Origin: UBA4427 sp045106235
GTDB lineage: Bacteria > Myxococcota_A > UBA9160 > UBA4427
DNA: 64,000 nt
Assembly: GCA_045106235.1 (NCBI GenBank)
Contig: JBGCEJ010000006.1
Location: 1 to 64,000, forward strand
Direction: 5' to 3'
Shown: piece after piece, positions 18,781 to 27,272 of the stretch
Position numbering within the stretch: the first letter of the stretch is position 1
Layout: each line of letters opens with the position of its first letter
Made by a program: the position numbers and the translations under genes
The notes under the pieces: generated by a model
What the model saw: only the letters and a program-made list of their open reading frames with translations
What the model was told of the DNA's origin: nothing
Databases searched by the model: none

Positions 18781-19578
18781 ATGGTGAACAGAGTCTTGAA
18801 GCCCCTTCAGAACAGATCCGCTGCGCGCCGCGGCCCCGTCCGTCGTCTGCTTGGGCTCGGTCTAGGGCTTTTGCTGGGGCTCGCGTGGAGCGGGGCGATC
18901 GCGACGTCAGCCCACGCCGGGGGCAATGTCTACCGCTATATCGACGATGCCGGGACCGTGCATTTCAGCAATGTCCCCGTCGACGAGCGCTTCAAGCGCA
19001 TGAAGACAAAGGCGGCCCAGAGCGGCCATTCCATCACGCCCAACGGCCGCCGCAGCCGAATCCCCGAAGAGACCTATTACGACCGGATGATCATGCGCCA
19101 TTCCGAGCGCAACAAGGTCGAGCCCGCCCTCGTGAAGGCGGTCATCGCCGCTGAATCTAATTTCGAACCCTTCGCCGTCTCCCGGGTCGGTGCGCAGGGG
19201 CTCATGCAGCTCATGCCCCAGACCGCGGAGGAGTTGGGTGTGCGAACGCCGTTTCTCGCGGATGACAATATTGATGGGGGCTCGCGCTATCTGCGCATGA
19301 TGCTCGATCGCTACGGTGATGTGACCCGTGCTCTCGCGGCGTATAACGCCGGGCCGAAGGCAGTCGATCGGTATAAGGGGGTTCCTCCCTACAAAGAGAC
19401 TCAGGCTTACGTGAAGCGGGTCCTGAAGTACTATCGCCACTATCGAAGTGACTTTCGGCCCCCCCACCGCGTTTTAAGCTCTAAAGAGACGCTCGCGCAA
19501 AATGGGGCACCCGGCGTCAACTTCGTCGGTCGCACCTCCTCAGGGCAGGCAGAGCGACTCGCCGCCGGGGGCCGGTAG
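18781..19578 (+). CDS. lytic transglycosylase (SLT domain) with DUF4124
   Basis: A secreted murein hydrolase of 265 aa. The basic N-terminus (RRGPVRRLL) and hydrophobic stretch end at SAHAGG, giving a standard signal peptide. DUF4124 follows (NVYRYIDDAGTVHFSNVPVDERF), then the SLT domain with catalytic Glu in AAESNFEPFAVSRVGAQGLMQLMP (near residue 123), and ALAAYNAGP. ATG at 18781 with GGGGAGA just upstream is preferred to the earlier in-frame ATG at 18736. It ends 2 bp before pgsA. Confidence 0.9.
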   Translation: MVNRVLKPLQNRSAARRGPVRRLLGLGLGLLLGLAWSGAIATSAHAGGNVYRYIDDAGTVHFSNVPVDERFKRMKTKAAQSGHSITPNGRRSRIPEETYYDRMIMRHSERNKVEPALVKAVIAAESNFEPFAVSRVGAQGLMQLMPQTAEELGVRTPFLADDNIDGGSRYLRMMLDRYGDVTRALAAYNAGPKAVDRYKGVPPYKETQAYVKRVLKYYRHYRSDFRPPHRVLSSKETLAQNGAPGVNFVGRTSSGQAERLAAGGR

Positions 19579-19580
19579 CG

Positions 19581-20393
19581 ATGTCAGAATCATCGCCACA
19601 GGAACCCACAAGCGAATCGGTCGTCATCCCTTTTCCGCGCCGAACCGGCACTCCTTATGCGGGGTCTCGTTCAGCGCAGACCTCTGAACGATGGGAACGT
19701 GAAGTGTCCGCAAGGCCCGACGAATCCAGCGCAGCATCCTCAGCCGCCGAAACGCCGGACGCGCCCGACGCGCCCGCGACGAGCTCACCCGAGCCCGGCC
19801 CGATCCTCGACGCCAGCGGCCAGCCTCGCGAAATCTTCTGGAACCTCCCGAACACCGTCACCATGCTCCGCATCGGCGTCGTTCCGATCCTACTCTTTAT
19901 CCCCATGGCCCAGAGCCTCTCCGGCTCCCGCTTCATGGCCTGGGCCTTCATTATTGCGTCGGTCACTGACATCCTCGACGGCTGGCTCGCCCGCCGCGAC
20001 GGAGGGCAGGGCATCACCCGCATCGGCAAGCTCCTCGATCCCCTTGCCGACAAGCTGCTCGTCACCACCGCTCTCATCATGCTCCTCTCGATCGGCCGCA
20101 TCCCCATCTGGGGCGCCGCCATGGTCGTCGTCATCATCGGCCGCGAACTCGCGGTCACAGGCCTCCGCGGTATGGCCGGCTCCCAAGGCCTCACCGTCGC
20201 CGCCGAAGGCCCCGGCAAACTCAAAGCCATCGCCCAGAGCGTCGCTGTCAGCGCGCTCCTGTTCCACTACGAAACCCTCGGTCTCCCCGCCCACGAGATC
20301 GGCATGACACTTCTCGCCATCGCCACGGCACTCACTCTGTGGTCGGGGTATCTCTACTTTCGCGACTATTTCGGCTGGGGTGCAGAGGCTTAA
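19581..20393 (+). CDS. pgsA: CDP-diacylglycerol-glycerol-3-phosphate 3-phosphatidyltransferase
   Basis: PgsA forms phosphatidylglycerophosphate from the CdsA product. The CDP-alcohol phosphotransferase motif is present: DGWLAR, an 8-residue spacer, then GKLLDPLADK. Four to five membrane helices follow. The first 85 residues are a Ser/Pro/Ala-rich, probably disordered extension not seen in typical PgsA (about 180-200 aa). ATG at 19581 lies 2 bp after the transglycosylase stop. Homologues such as a phosphatidylserine synthase are less likely given 'LPNTVTMLRIGVVP'. Confidence 0.9.
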   Translation: MSESSPQEPTSESVVIPFPRRTGTPYAGSRSAQTSERWEREVSARPDESSAASSAAETPDAPDAPATSSPEPGPILDASGQPREIFWNLPNTVTMLRIGVVPILLFIPMAQSLSGSRFMAWAFIIASVTDILDGWLARRDGGQGITRIGKLLDPLADKLLVTTALIMLLSIGRIPIWGAAMVVVIIGRELAVTGLRGMAGSQGLTVAAEGPGKLKAIAQSVAVSALLFHYETLGLPAHEIGMTLLAIATALTLWSGYLYFRDYFGWGAEA

Positions 20394-20502
20394 CAAGCTC
20401 TTTCCCCCTCGGCCTCCGCCGTCGCTGCATTTTTGACGCATCGTTTCTTCCGCTTATCTGCCGTAAGGCCAGAGCCGCGGATTGTTCAAAAGGATCAGAA
20501 CA

Positions 20503-21816
20503 ATGAGCAAACTCCAAAACCTGAAGGGCATGATCGACGCCCGCGAAGCCCGCATCGGGGTCATCGGCCTCGGCTACGTCGGCCTTCCCCTCGCCGTGGA
20601 ACTTGGTAACACGGGCTTCCGCGTCACCGGCTTCGATGTCGATGGCAAGAAGGTCAGCGCCATCCAAGAGGGCCGCTCCTATATCGGCGACGTCGAATCC
20701 TCGGAAGTCGATAAGCTCACCAAAGCCAACAAGCTCGACGCCACCACCGAGTTCGACAAGCTCGCGGACATGGACGTCATCAACATCTGCGTCCCGACGC
20801 CGCTTCGCAAAACCCGCGACCCCGATGTCTCGTTCATCGCCTCCGCCGTCGCCGAAATCCGCAAGCATCTCCGCGAAGGCCAGCTCATCATCCTCGGCAG
20901 CACGACCTACCCGGGCACGACCCACGAGTTCGTGATCCCCATGCTCGAGGACTCCGGTCTCACGATTGGCAAGGATTACTCGCTCGCCTTCGCCCCCGAG
21001 CGAATCGACCCCGGCAACGTCAAGTTCAAGGTCAAGAACGTGCCCAAGGTCGTCGGCGGCGAAACCGCGCTCTGCACCGAACTCGCCTGCGCCGTCTTCG
21101 GCACCGTCTTCGAAACCACGGTCCCCGTCACCTCGACGCAATCCGCCGAAATGGTGAAGCTCCTCGAGAACACTTTCCGCGCCATTAATATCGGCCTCGC
21201 TAACGAGATCGCTTTGATGTGTGAGAAGCTCGGGCTGGACGTCTGGGAAGTCATCGACGCCGCGGCCACTAAGCCCTACGGCTTCATGAAGTTCACGCCC
21301 GGTCCGGGGTTGGGCGGTCACTGCATCCCCGTCGACCCCGCGTACCTCTCGTGGAAGATGAAGTCGCTCAACTTCCCCGCGCGCTTCATCGAGCTCGCCA
21401 CGGAAGTGAACTCCGGCATGCCCGATCACGTCGTCGACCGCATCGCCGAAATGCTCAACGAAGATCGCCTGGCCGTGAACGGCTCGCAGATTCTGATTTT
21501 GGGCGTGGCCTACAAGCCCGGCGTCGACGACATGCGCGAATCCCCGGCCTCCGACGTCATCAAGAGCCTCGTCGATCGCGGCGGCGTCATTCGTTACCAC
21601 GATCCTTTTGTTGCGGAGTGTGAGTTGGCGGGCGAGCGCATGAAGAGCGTCGATCTCACGGACGAAGTTCTGAAGACTTCCGACCTGGTTGTTGTGCTGA
21701 CGGATCATCCGGATGTGGATTATCAGCGGGTTGTTTCCGTTGGGCCGCGGGTGTTCGATACGCGGAACGCGACGAAGGATGTTCGGGACGACCGGGAGAA
21801 AATCACGAAGCTTTAG
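20503..21816 (+). CDS. UDP-N-acetylglucosamine/UDP-glucose 6-dehydrogenase family (WbpA/TviB-like)
   Basis: This NAD-dependent nucleotide-sugar dehydrogenase (437 aa) oxidises a C6 hydroxyl to a uronate for cell-surface polysaccharide. It has a Rossmann N-terminus (IGVIGLGYVGLPLAVELG), the GSTTYPGTT segment, AFAPERIDPG and the catalytic Cys in GPGLGGHCIPVDP. A C-terminal domain follows (GVAYKPGVDDMRESP). The AFAPERIDPG and GGHCIPVDP wording is closer to the WbpA/TviB branch than to UDP-glucose dehydrogenase, but the substrate is not certain. ATG at 20503 has AAGGAT upstream. No other sugar genes adjoin it. Confidence 0.88.
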   Translation: MSKLQNLKGMIDAREARIGVIGLGYVGLPLAVELGNTGFRVTGFDVDGKKVSAIQEGRSYIGDVESSEVDKLTKANKLDATTEFDKLADMDVINICVPTPLRKTRDPDVSFIASAVAEIRKHLREGQLIILGSTTYPGTTHEFVIPMLEDSGLTIGKDYSLAFAPERIDPGNVKFKVKNVPKVVGGETALCTELACAVFGTVFETTVPVTSTQSAEMVKLLENTFRAINIGLANEIALMCEKLGLDVWEVIDAAATKPYGFMKFTPGPGLGGHCIPVDPAYLSWKMKSLNFPARFIELATEVNSGMPDHVVDRIAEMLNEDRLAVNGSQILILGVAYKPGVDDMRESPASDVIKSLVDRGGVIRYHDPFVAECELAGERMKSVDLTDEVLKTSDLVVVLTDHPDVDYQRVVSVGPRVFDTRNATKDVRDDREKITKL

Positions 21817-22221
21817 GGCGCACGGCCGACGGGTTCGGCCCGGTCCGGATCAGGGGCAATGGCTCGCCTACGGCTGCGCTTTATTTGCCCCAGACCCGCC
21901 CCGAACCTCACCCTTCCGCTGTGGATTCAGGGGTGGGGGGATCGCCTTCGGCGATCGGGATTCCCCTTGGGGCGCCGGGGCATTCTCGGAAGAAGTGATG
22001 GGGTAGGGCGGATTCGCGAGAAGGGACGCAAGTCTGCGGAAATATAGGGTTCGTTGCCGGTTCGGATCTTGACTCCGGGAGCCGACTCGCTTACAAACTG
22101 GATCCCGCAGCGGTAACACCAGACGCCGCTCGGAGAAGACCTGACCCGGTTTCGGCAAGGTCTTCGAGGTGAAGACATAGGCGGATGTGCTCCGGCACGG
22201 ACGCGGCAAAAATTTGATTTT
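21817..22221. other. intergenic region upstream of tRNA-Gly
   Basis: About 400 bp without a recognisable gene. It contains one compact hairpin, GATCGCC/GGCGATC with a TTC loop (21940-21956), without a T-run. The last bases before the tRNA are AT-rich and probably hold its promoter, but no clear -35/-10 pair could be assigned. Confidence 0.5.
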
Positions 22222-22297
22222 GCACGAGTAGCTCAGCTGGTAGAGCATCACGTTGCCAACGTGAGGGTCGCCAGTTCGAATCTGGTCTCGTGCTCCA
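22222..22297 (+). tRNA. tRNA-Gly (GCC)
   Basis: The cloverleaf is complete over 76 nt: acceptor GCACGAG/CTCGTGC, D stem GCTC/GAGC, anticodon stem TCACG/CGTGA with loop TTGCCAA (anticodon GCC), variable loop GGGTC, T arm GCCAG-TTCGAAT-CTGGT, discriminator T and an encoded CCA. The 49-nt 3' part (22249-22297) recurs exactly at 30997-31045 and 38144-38192, so this gene appears to be the integration target of the region to its right. Confidence 0.97.
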
Positions 22298-22302
22298 TAT
22301 AA

Positions 22303-22348
22303 GCCCCCGGATTTTCTCGTGTATACGAGAATCTTCGGGGGCCTTTTT
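22303..22348 (+). terminator. tRNA-Gly terminator (type B)
   Basis: GCCCCCG pairs with CGGGGGC, and an inner TTCTCGT/ACGAGAA encloses GTAT; TTTTT follows. The same hairpin, with the inner CTCGTGT..ACGAGA core, recurs after the tRNA fragments at 31.26, 38.40 and 45.88 kb. Confidence 0.9.
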
Positions 22349-22350
22349 GT

Positions 22351-22620
22351 TGTTAGGTCTTGTTGACAAAACGTTGACCTAAACGGGAGTCTTCCAGCTT
22401 CATCGATGTTTGAGTTGTTCATGTCGAACACGATTGCTCTTACGCTGCGGACGGCCTGGAAAACCGCGTGACCATCACGTGTGTAACGTGATGGTCGCGT
22501 CGAGCACGAAGACGTATTCAGAGTCCGCCGTGGCGGCCCTAATTCAGAGGCTTGCGGAATGACCTCAAGACTCGCCCTCTGCATGTCTACGGAGCCGGCG
22601 AAAGTCCACTTTGAGAACGC
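22351..22620 (+). repeat. island flank copy 1: TTGAC pair, inverted repeat and conserved tail
   Basis: After the terminator come GTTGTTAGG and TTGAC repeats at 22364 and 22375 (11 bp apart). An 11-bp perfect inverted repeat follows (GACCATCACGT at 22470-22480, ACGTGATGGTC at 22486-22496), then a conserved GACGTATtCaGAGTcC block and a distal AAAGTCCACTT. Related flanks follow the tRNA fragments at 31.3, 38.45 and 45.9 kb. No gene was found here. Confidence 0.8.
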
Positions 22621-22623
22621 GAG

Positions 22624-23793
22624 CTAAATGGCCCGCTGCCCCGTGATGTGTTCGCCGAGAATCAGTGTGTGCACATCGTGTGTCCCCTCGTAGGTACGCA
22701 CGGTCTCAAGGTTCACCATGTGGCGCATGGCTTGGTAGTCGTCGACGATCCCGTTCGCGCCGAGCAGGTCGCGCGCCTCGCGTGCCACCTGCAAAGCGAT
22801 GTCAACGTTGTTGCGCTTGATCATCGAGACCATCGTGTGGTGGAGCTTTCCGTCGTCTTTCAGTCGTCCGACCTGGAGTGCCAGCAACTGGCCTTTTGTG
22901 ATTTCGGTGAGCATGTTGACGAGCTTCTGTTGCGTGAGCTGCTTGCCGGCGAGCACGCCGCCCTGGACAACTCGTTCCTTCACGTACCCGAGCGCTTCGT
23001 CGTAACAGGCCATTGCCGCACCCAGTACGCCCGCGGCGATGCCGAAACGTGCCTGATTCAAACAAGAGAGCGGGGCGCCGACGCCCCTCGCGCCGGGGAG
23101 GCGATTCGCGTCGGGGATTTCCACGTCCTGAAGAAAGAGTTCTGAAGTCACCGAGCCGCGAAGCGAAAATTTTCCCTTGATGTCGCGCGCCTCGAAGCCG
23201 GGTCGATCGGTTTCGACGACGAAACCGCGGATGCCTTCGTCCGTGTTGGCCCAGATGATCGCAAGCTGCGCGACGCTACCGTTCGTGATCCAGCGCTTGG
23301 TACCGTTGAGCACCCAGCCGTCGCCGCGGCGTTCTGCGCGCGTGCGCATCCCGGTGACGAAGCTTCCGAAGTCCGGCTCTGTTAGTCCGAAGCAGCCAAT
23401 CGTGCGACCTTCTGCCATGCCGGGAAGCCACTGTTCGCGCTGCTCTTCGCTCCCGTAAGTTCGGATCGGGAACATGCAGAGCGAACCCTGCACCGAGGCG
23501 AACGAGCGAAGACCCGAGTCGCCGCGCTCGAGTTCCTGCATCATTAGGCCGTAAGCCACGTTGTTCATGCCGGCGCAGCCATAGCCCTCGAGGTTCGAGC
23601 CGAACATTCCGAGTTCGGCCATTTGAGGCACCAGCTCCATTGGAAACGATCCGTCCAGCCGCACATGCTCCTGGACGCGCGGCATGAACTCCTTGGAGAC
23701 CCATTCCCGGGCGCTGTCGCGGATCAAGCGCTCTTCCTCGCTGAATTGAGTTTGGTCGAGCATCAGAAAATCGGTGCTGCTGTAGGCGGCCAT
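22624..23793 (-). CDS. acyl-CoA dehydrogenase, glutaryl-CoA dehydrogenase-like
   Basis: A 389-aa flavoprotein of the acyl-CoA dehydrogenase family. It has the FAD/substrate segment CFGLTEPDFGSFVTGMRTRAE, KRWITNGSVAQLAIIWA and the C-terminal catalytic-base region ETVRTYEGTHDVHTLILG, where Glu sits as in glutaryl-CoA dehydrogenases. It therefore probably oxidises glutaryl-CoA or a similar dicarboxylyl-CoA, but specificity is not proven. ATG at 23793, with AGGAG on its strand, is chosen over an ATG 12 codons upstream. It is the first cargo gene after the tRNA and is divergent from the isomerase gene. Confidence 0.87.
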   Translation of the reverse strand: MAAYSSTDFLMLDQTQFSEEERLIRDSAREWVSKEFMPRVQEHVRLDGSFPMELVPQMAELGMFGSNLEGYGCAGMNNVAYGLMMQELERGDSGLRSFASVQGSLCMFPIRTYGSEEQREQWLPGMAEGRTIGCFGLTEPDFGSFVTGMRTRAERRGDGWVLNGTKRWITNGSVAQLAIIWANTDEGIRGFVVETDRPGFEARDIKGKFSLRGSVTSELFLQDVEIPDANRLPGARGVGAPLSCLNQARFGIAAGVLGAAMACYDEALGYVKERVVQGGVLAGKQLTQQKLVNMLTEITKGQLLALQVGRLKDDGKLHHTMVSMIKRNNVDIALQVAREARDLLGANGIVDDYQAMRHMVNLETVRTYEGTHDVHTLILGEHITGQRAI

Positions 23794-23944
23794 GCTGGCT
23801 CCTGGGCTGTACGGGCGGTGTCTGATCACCCTAGATCATAAATGAATTGACCTCAATTCAATTTCTGTTATCCATGGTTCCAAGGCGGGGGGTGCGCTCG
23901 GCGTGCGATCGGGTCCCTCGGACCGCTCAAGGAAGGGAGTCAGC

Positions 23945-24601
23945 GTGCACAGTTCTCCGTCGATCGACGTCTTCTGGTCGTTCCGAAGCCCCTATTCGTA
24001 CCTCGCGACTGGCCGTCTGATTGACCTCGAGGCGCGATACGCCGTCGAGATTAGAGTGCGCCCGGTGTTGCCCATCGCGGTGCGGACACCTGAATTCTTT
24101 CAGAAGGTAAATCCCCTGTGGCCGCCGTATCTGATGAAAGACATCGAGCGTCTGGGCGCCTATCAAGGCATTCCTATCCGTTGGCCTCGTCCTGACCCCG
24201 TCGTGATGAACCGCGACCGGAGCTACCCGCGCGAGCAGCCCTCTATCCATCGGCTGACTCGGCTCGGTGTCGCTGCCACTGAGAGCGGGCGGGGGTTGGC
24301 TTTCGTCGACGAGGTTTCGAAGACCATTTGGGACGGCAGCGTTGCGGGTTGGAATGAAGGCACTCATCTGGAAGAGGCGACCGCCCGCGCGGGCCTCGAC
24401 CTCGCGGAGCTCGACGGGCAGATCGAGAAGAACCCGCAGCACTTCATCGATTCAATCGAGCGGAATCAAGACGCTCTCGAGGCTGCGGGCCATTGGGGAG
24501 TGCCAACGATGGTGTTCGAAGGTGAGCCCTTTTTCGGGCAGGACCGACTCGACCTCCTGTTATGGCGCATGAAGAATGCCGGCGTGAAGGAGCGTGTATG
24601 A
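23945..24601 (+). CDS. DsbA-like oxidoreductase / 2-hydroxychromene-2-carboxylate isomerase family
   Basis: The product (218 aa) is of the thioredoxin-fold HCCA isomerase/kappa-GST type. It has FWSFRSPYSYLATGRL, where Ser replaces the thioredoxin Cys, and the late GVPTMVFEGEPFFGQDRLDLL that contains the family's cis-Pro loop. Members isomerise aromatic breakdown intermediates with glutathione, or have unknown substrates. The GTG start at 23945 has GGAAGGGAG upstream; the open frame extends 14 codons further. It begins the plus-strand run of cargo A. Confidence 0.85.
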   Translation: MHSSPSIDVFWSFRSPYSYLATGRLIDLEARYAVEIRVRPVLPIAVRTPEFFQKVNPLWPPYLMKDIERLGAYQGIPIRWPRPDPVVMNRDRSYPREQPSIHRLTRLGVAATESGRGLAFVDEVSKTIWDGSVAGWNEGTHLEEATARAGLDLAELDGQIEKNPQHFIDSIERNQDALEAAGHWGVPTMVFEGEPFFGQDRLDLLLWRMKNAGVKERV

Positions 24602-24635
24602 CCACTGAAAGTTCGCGCGCAGGGAGAAGGATGCG

Positions 24636-25493
24636 ATGAACTCACAACTGCTGATGTTGTTTGGCACGATCGTACTTGGAATCGTTGGACTGCGTTTTTT
24701 GCTGCCCAAGATCGTTCATTGGATGGGGCTTCACCCGAGCTACGAAGGAGAGACCTATCGGCTTCCAGGGAAGCGCGCTCTGATCATCGCGACGAATCAC
24801 GGCGTCTTGAATGCACCGGGGAAGACCGACGGCCCGCCGACCGGCGTCGCCGCCTCGGAAATGACGCATCCGTACTACGGCTTCATGGATGCGGGCATGG
24901 AGGTCGACGTCGCGAGTATCAAAGGCGGTCTGGTCCCGGTCGATCCCAAGACGCTGAACTTCGTGATTCGATCACCAGAAGACAAGCGCTATCTCGAAGA
25001 TCCTGTCCTACAGGGCAAGGCCAAAAACTCGCTGAGGATCGACGATGTCGACTTCACCGAGTACGACGCCATCTTTGTATCCGGAGGCTGGGGGGCAGCT
25101 TACGATCTCGGTTTCTCCGACGTCCTCGGCAAGAAGATGAGCGAGGCCTACTACGCTGATACTCCGGTGTTCGGGTCCGTTTGTCATGGCGCACTGGGGT
25201 TCATTCGAGCGAAGGACCGTGATGGGAAGCCTCTGATTGCGGGTCGAAGGATGACGGGCGTGACCGACAAGCAGGTCCACGAGCTTGGCATCGACGTGAC
25301 GCCGCAACACCCAGAGACAGAGCTTCGAAGAGTCGGTGTGTTCTATGAAAGCGCGACGGCCTTCCGGGATTTGTTTGCCACACATGTATCGGTCGATGAC
25401 GAGCGGCGATTCGTAACCGGGCAGAATCAGAACTCGGGCCATGAAACTGCCCATGCAATGATGGCCCTTATCGCCGAGGAATCTCGAAGATGA
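24636..25493 (+). CDS. DJ-1/PfpI family protein with N-terminal membrane helix
   Basis: A 285-aa protein with an N-terminal hydrophobic helix (LLMLFGTIVLGIVGLRFLL) followed by a DJ-1/PfpI class I amidotransferase-like domain. The nucleophile elbow is FGSVCHGALGF, with the upstream acidic region ending VSGGWGAAYDLGF. This resembles Hsp31-like or ThiJ proteins that act as glyoxalases, deglycases or chaperones; the function here is not decided. The membrane helix is unusual for the family. ATG at 24636 has AGGGAGAAGGA. Confidence 0.8.
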   Translation: MNSQLLMLFGTIVLGIVGLRFLLPKIVHWMGLHPSYEGETYRLPGKRALIIATNHGVLNAPGKTDGPPTGVAASEMTHPYYGFMDAGMEVDVASIKGGLVPVDPKTLNFVIRSPEDKRYLEDPVLQGKAKNSLRIDDVDFTEYDAIFVSGGWGAAYDLGFSDVLGKKMSEAYYADTPVFGSVCHGALGFIRAKDRDGKPLIAGRRMTGVTDKQVHELGIDVTPQHPETELRRVGVFYESATAFRDLFATHVSVDDERRFVTGQNQNSGHETAHAMMALIAEESRR

Positions 25494-25602
25494 GCACTGG
25501 ATTGGTAGAGAGCCAACGCCGTGCAAAAGAGAGATCCGGCGGCGGTCCGAACCGAATGAATCCGGGTGGGTTGCCGGGAGCAGGGCGCAAAGGAGAAATG
25601 AA

Positions 25603-26619
25603 ATGGACTTAGGTCTACTGGCTTTTCCGAGTCCGACGGGAACGGCGAAGATGGCCGCAAGCGCCGAGGAAATGGGATTCGGGAGTATCGTCTATGCCGA
25701 CACGCAGTGCCTGACTCCCGAAGTTTGGGGGCAGCTCATGCTTGTCGCTTCGGCGACGGATTCCATCGAAATCGGAACGGGCGTCACGAACCCCGTTAGT
25801 CGCGACGCCGCGGTGACGGCTTCCGCCGCTCTTGGGCTCCAGCTTGCGAGCGGAGGGCGAGCCGTGATAGGTATCGGGCGCGGCGATTCGTCGATGGCCA
25901 AGATCGGACGGAGCCCCGCGTCTCCTGCAGACTTTGAACTCTACGTAGAACGCTTGCGTTCCTATCTGGACGGCGAAGAGGTCGATCGCGACGGGAAACC
26001 GAGTCGCATCGAATGGTTGGACCAGTGCGAAGTTCCGCACGTCCCCATCGAGGTTGCCGCAACGGGACCGAAAGTGATCGACATTGCCGCGCGCCAGGCT
26101 GATCAGATCAGTTTCGCGGTTGGAGCCGACACAGAGCGCCTGGGCGAGTGCATCGAGCGTGCACGGAACTGTGCCGCGGCCGCCGGCCGGGACCCAAGCT
26201 CGCTGCGCTTTGGCGCATATATCAATTGCGTCATCAACCCCGACCCCGAGGTTGCTCGAGAGGCAATTCGCGGCGGCCTCTCCGTCTTCGCCCACTTCTC
26301 TGGGTTCAAGGGAATGGACATTCAGTCGCTTCCGGAGGGCACTCGCGCAGCGGCGGAACACCTTCGCACCGACTACGACATGGATAATCATGCCGTCGCA
26401 GCGGGTGCTCACGCACAGGCGTTGGATGCTGAATTCATTCATCGGTTCGGTATCGCAGGTCCTCTCGACGAGGCGATCAAGCGTTTCGAAGAGATTCGCG
26501 ATACGGGCATCGACTACGTCAGGGTGATTCCAGGTTCACGCGACATGGCTCCGGGCGTGGGCGCTCAGTCACTTCAGGCTCTCCAGAAGGTTGTGCCTGT
26601 AGTAGCGAGCACCTCTTGA
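25603..26619 (+). CDS. LLM class F420-dependent oxidoreductase
   Basis: A 338-aa luciferase-like TIM-barrel protein. Family traits include MDLGLLAFPSP at the start, TDSIEIGTGVTNPVSRDAAVTASA, GRAVIGIGRGDSSMAKIG and a C-terminal segment RVIPGSRDMAPG. F420 use is suggested by similarity to methylene-H4MPT reductase-like proteins; FMN use cannot be excluded. AAAGGAG at 25589 fixes the start. The TetR gene follows with a 4-bp overlap (TTGA). Confidence 0.82.
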   Translation: MDLGLLAFPSPTGTAKMAASAEEMGFGSIVYADTQCLTPEVWGQLMLVASATDSIEIGTGVTNPVSRDAAVTASAALGLQLASGGRAVIGIGRGDSSMAKIGRSPASPADFELYVERLRSYLDGEEVDRDGKPSRIEWLDQCEVPHVPIEVAATGPKVIDIAARQADQISFAVGADTERLGECIERARNCAAAAGRDPSSLRFGAYINCVINPDPEVAREAIRGGLSVFAHFSGFKGMDIQSLPEGTRAAAEHLRTDYDMDNHAVAAGAHAQALDAEFIHRFGIAGPLDEAIKRFEEIRDTGIDYVRVIPGSRDMAPGVGAQSLQALQKVVPVVASTS

Positions 26620-27248
26620 GTAACCGCGTGCCCACAAACATGCCTGCCGATTCCAAGCCGCGCGAAAGCAAGAGGGCCGCGACGCGAGCCAGACTGGTCG
26701 AAGCTGCAAGAGATGCCCTGATCGACGGGAATGGCGACTTCGAAATGAGCCAACTCGCGCAGCGTGCCGGCGTCTCGAGCGGCCTCGCATACCACCACTT
26801 CGGCTCCAAGGCGGGCATTCTTGCCGCGGTCATCGATGACTTCTACGACCGTGTGTTCGCCGTCTTGCAGATGGACGTCGACGCGAACGCCCCGTGGGCC
26901 GATCGCGAGCTTCAGAGGTTCCGGGCATGGGTGGCGTTTCTCTATGAAGAGCCGATCGCGCGGATCGTCTTCGGCAAGATGGGAAAGACAGTCGAGGTCG
27001 TGGAGGTCGAAGCAAGGCGGCATGACGAACTGATCGGCTTTGCTCAGCTGAATATCGAAGTCGGTCAGCAGTCCGGAGAGATTCCCGAATCGATCGACAC
27101 GGCGATCGCGGCCGCGGCGATCATTGGCGCTCTTCGACAGACCACGACTCAAGCCTTCTCGCAGGAGAAGGCCCCGGAAGCAAGCTACGCAGCGAATCAA
27201 CTCTGGGCGTTCATCTCGGGAGCGCTAGGGCTCAATGATTCGCACTGA
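26616..27248 (+). CDS. TetR/AcrR family transcriptional regulator
   Basis: A 210-aa regulator with an N-terminal helix-turn-helix (about 20-65: TRARLVEAARDALI.., MSQLAQRAGVSSGLAYHHFGSKAGIL) and a variable ligand-binding domain. The start is uncertain: TTG at 26616 overlaps the LLM stop; ATG at 26640 would shorten it by 8 residues. It probably controls the neighbouring LLM, sulfatase or GST-like genes, but no operator was identified. Confidence 0.88.
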   Translation: MSNRVPTNMPADSKPRESKRAATRARLVEAARDALIDGNGDFEMSQLAQRAGVSSGLAYHHFGSKAGILAAVIDDFYDRVFAVLQMDVDANAPWADRELQRFRAWVAFLYEEPIARIVFGKMGKTVEVVEVEARRHDELIGFAQLNIEVGQQSGEIPESIDTAIAAAAIIGALRQTTTQAFSQEKAPEASYAANQLWAFISGALGLNDSH

Positions 27249-27272
27249 TTCTGGGCTCGGAAAGGCGCGTTG

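Noticed and set aside
20332..21708. 458-codon minus-strand open frame
   Set aside because: It is antisense to the nucleotide-sugar dehydrogenase, whose motifs are unambiguous on the plus strand.
22091..22369. Minus-strand open frame with 'TRPDSNWRPSRWQRDALP'
   Set aside because: This peptide is the antisense translation of the tRNA-Gly gene, a frequent mis-annotation. The same applies to frames at 30950-31141 and 38323-38523.
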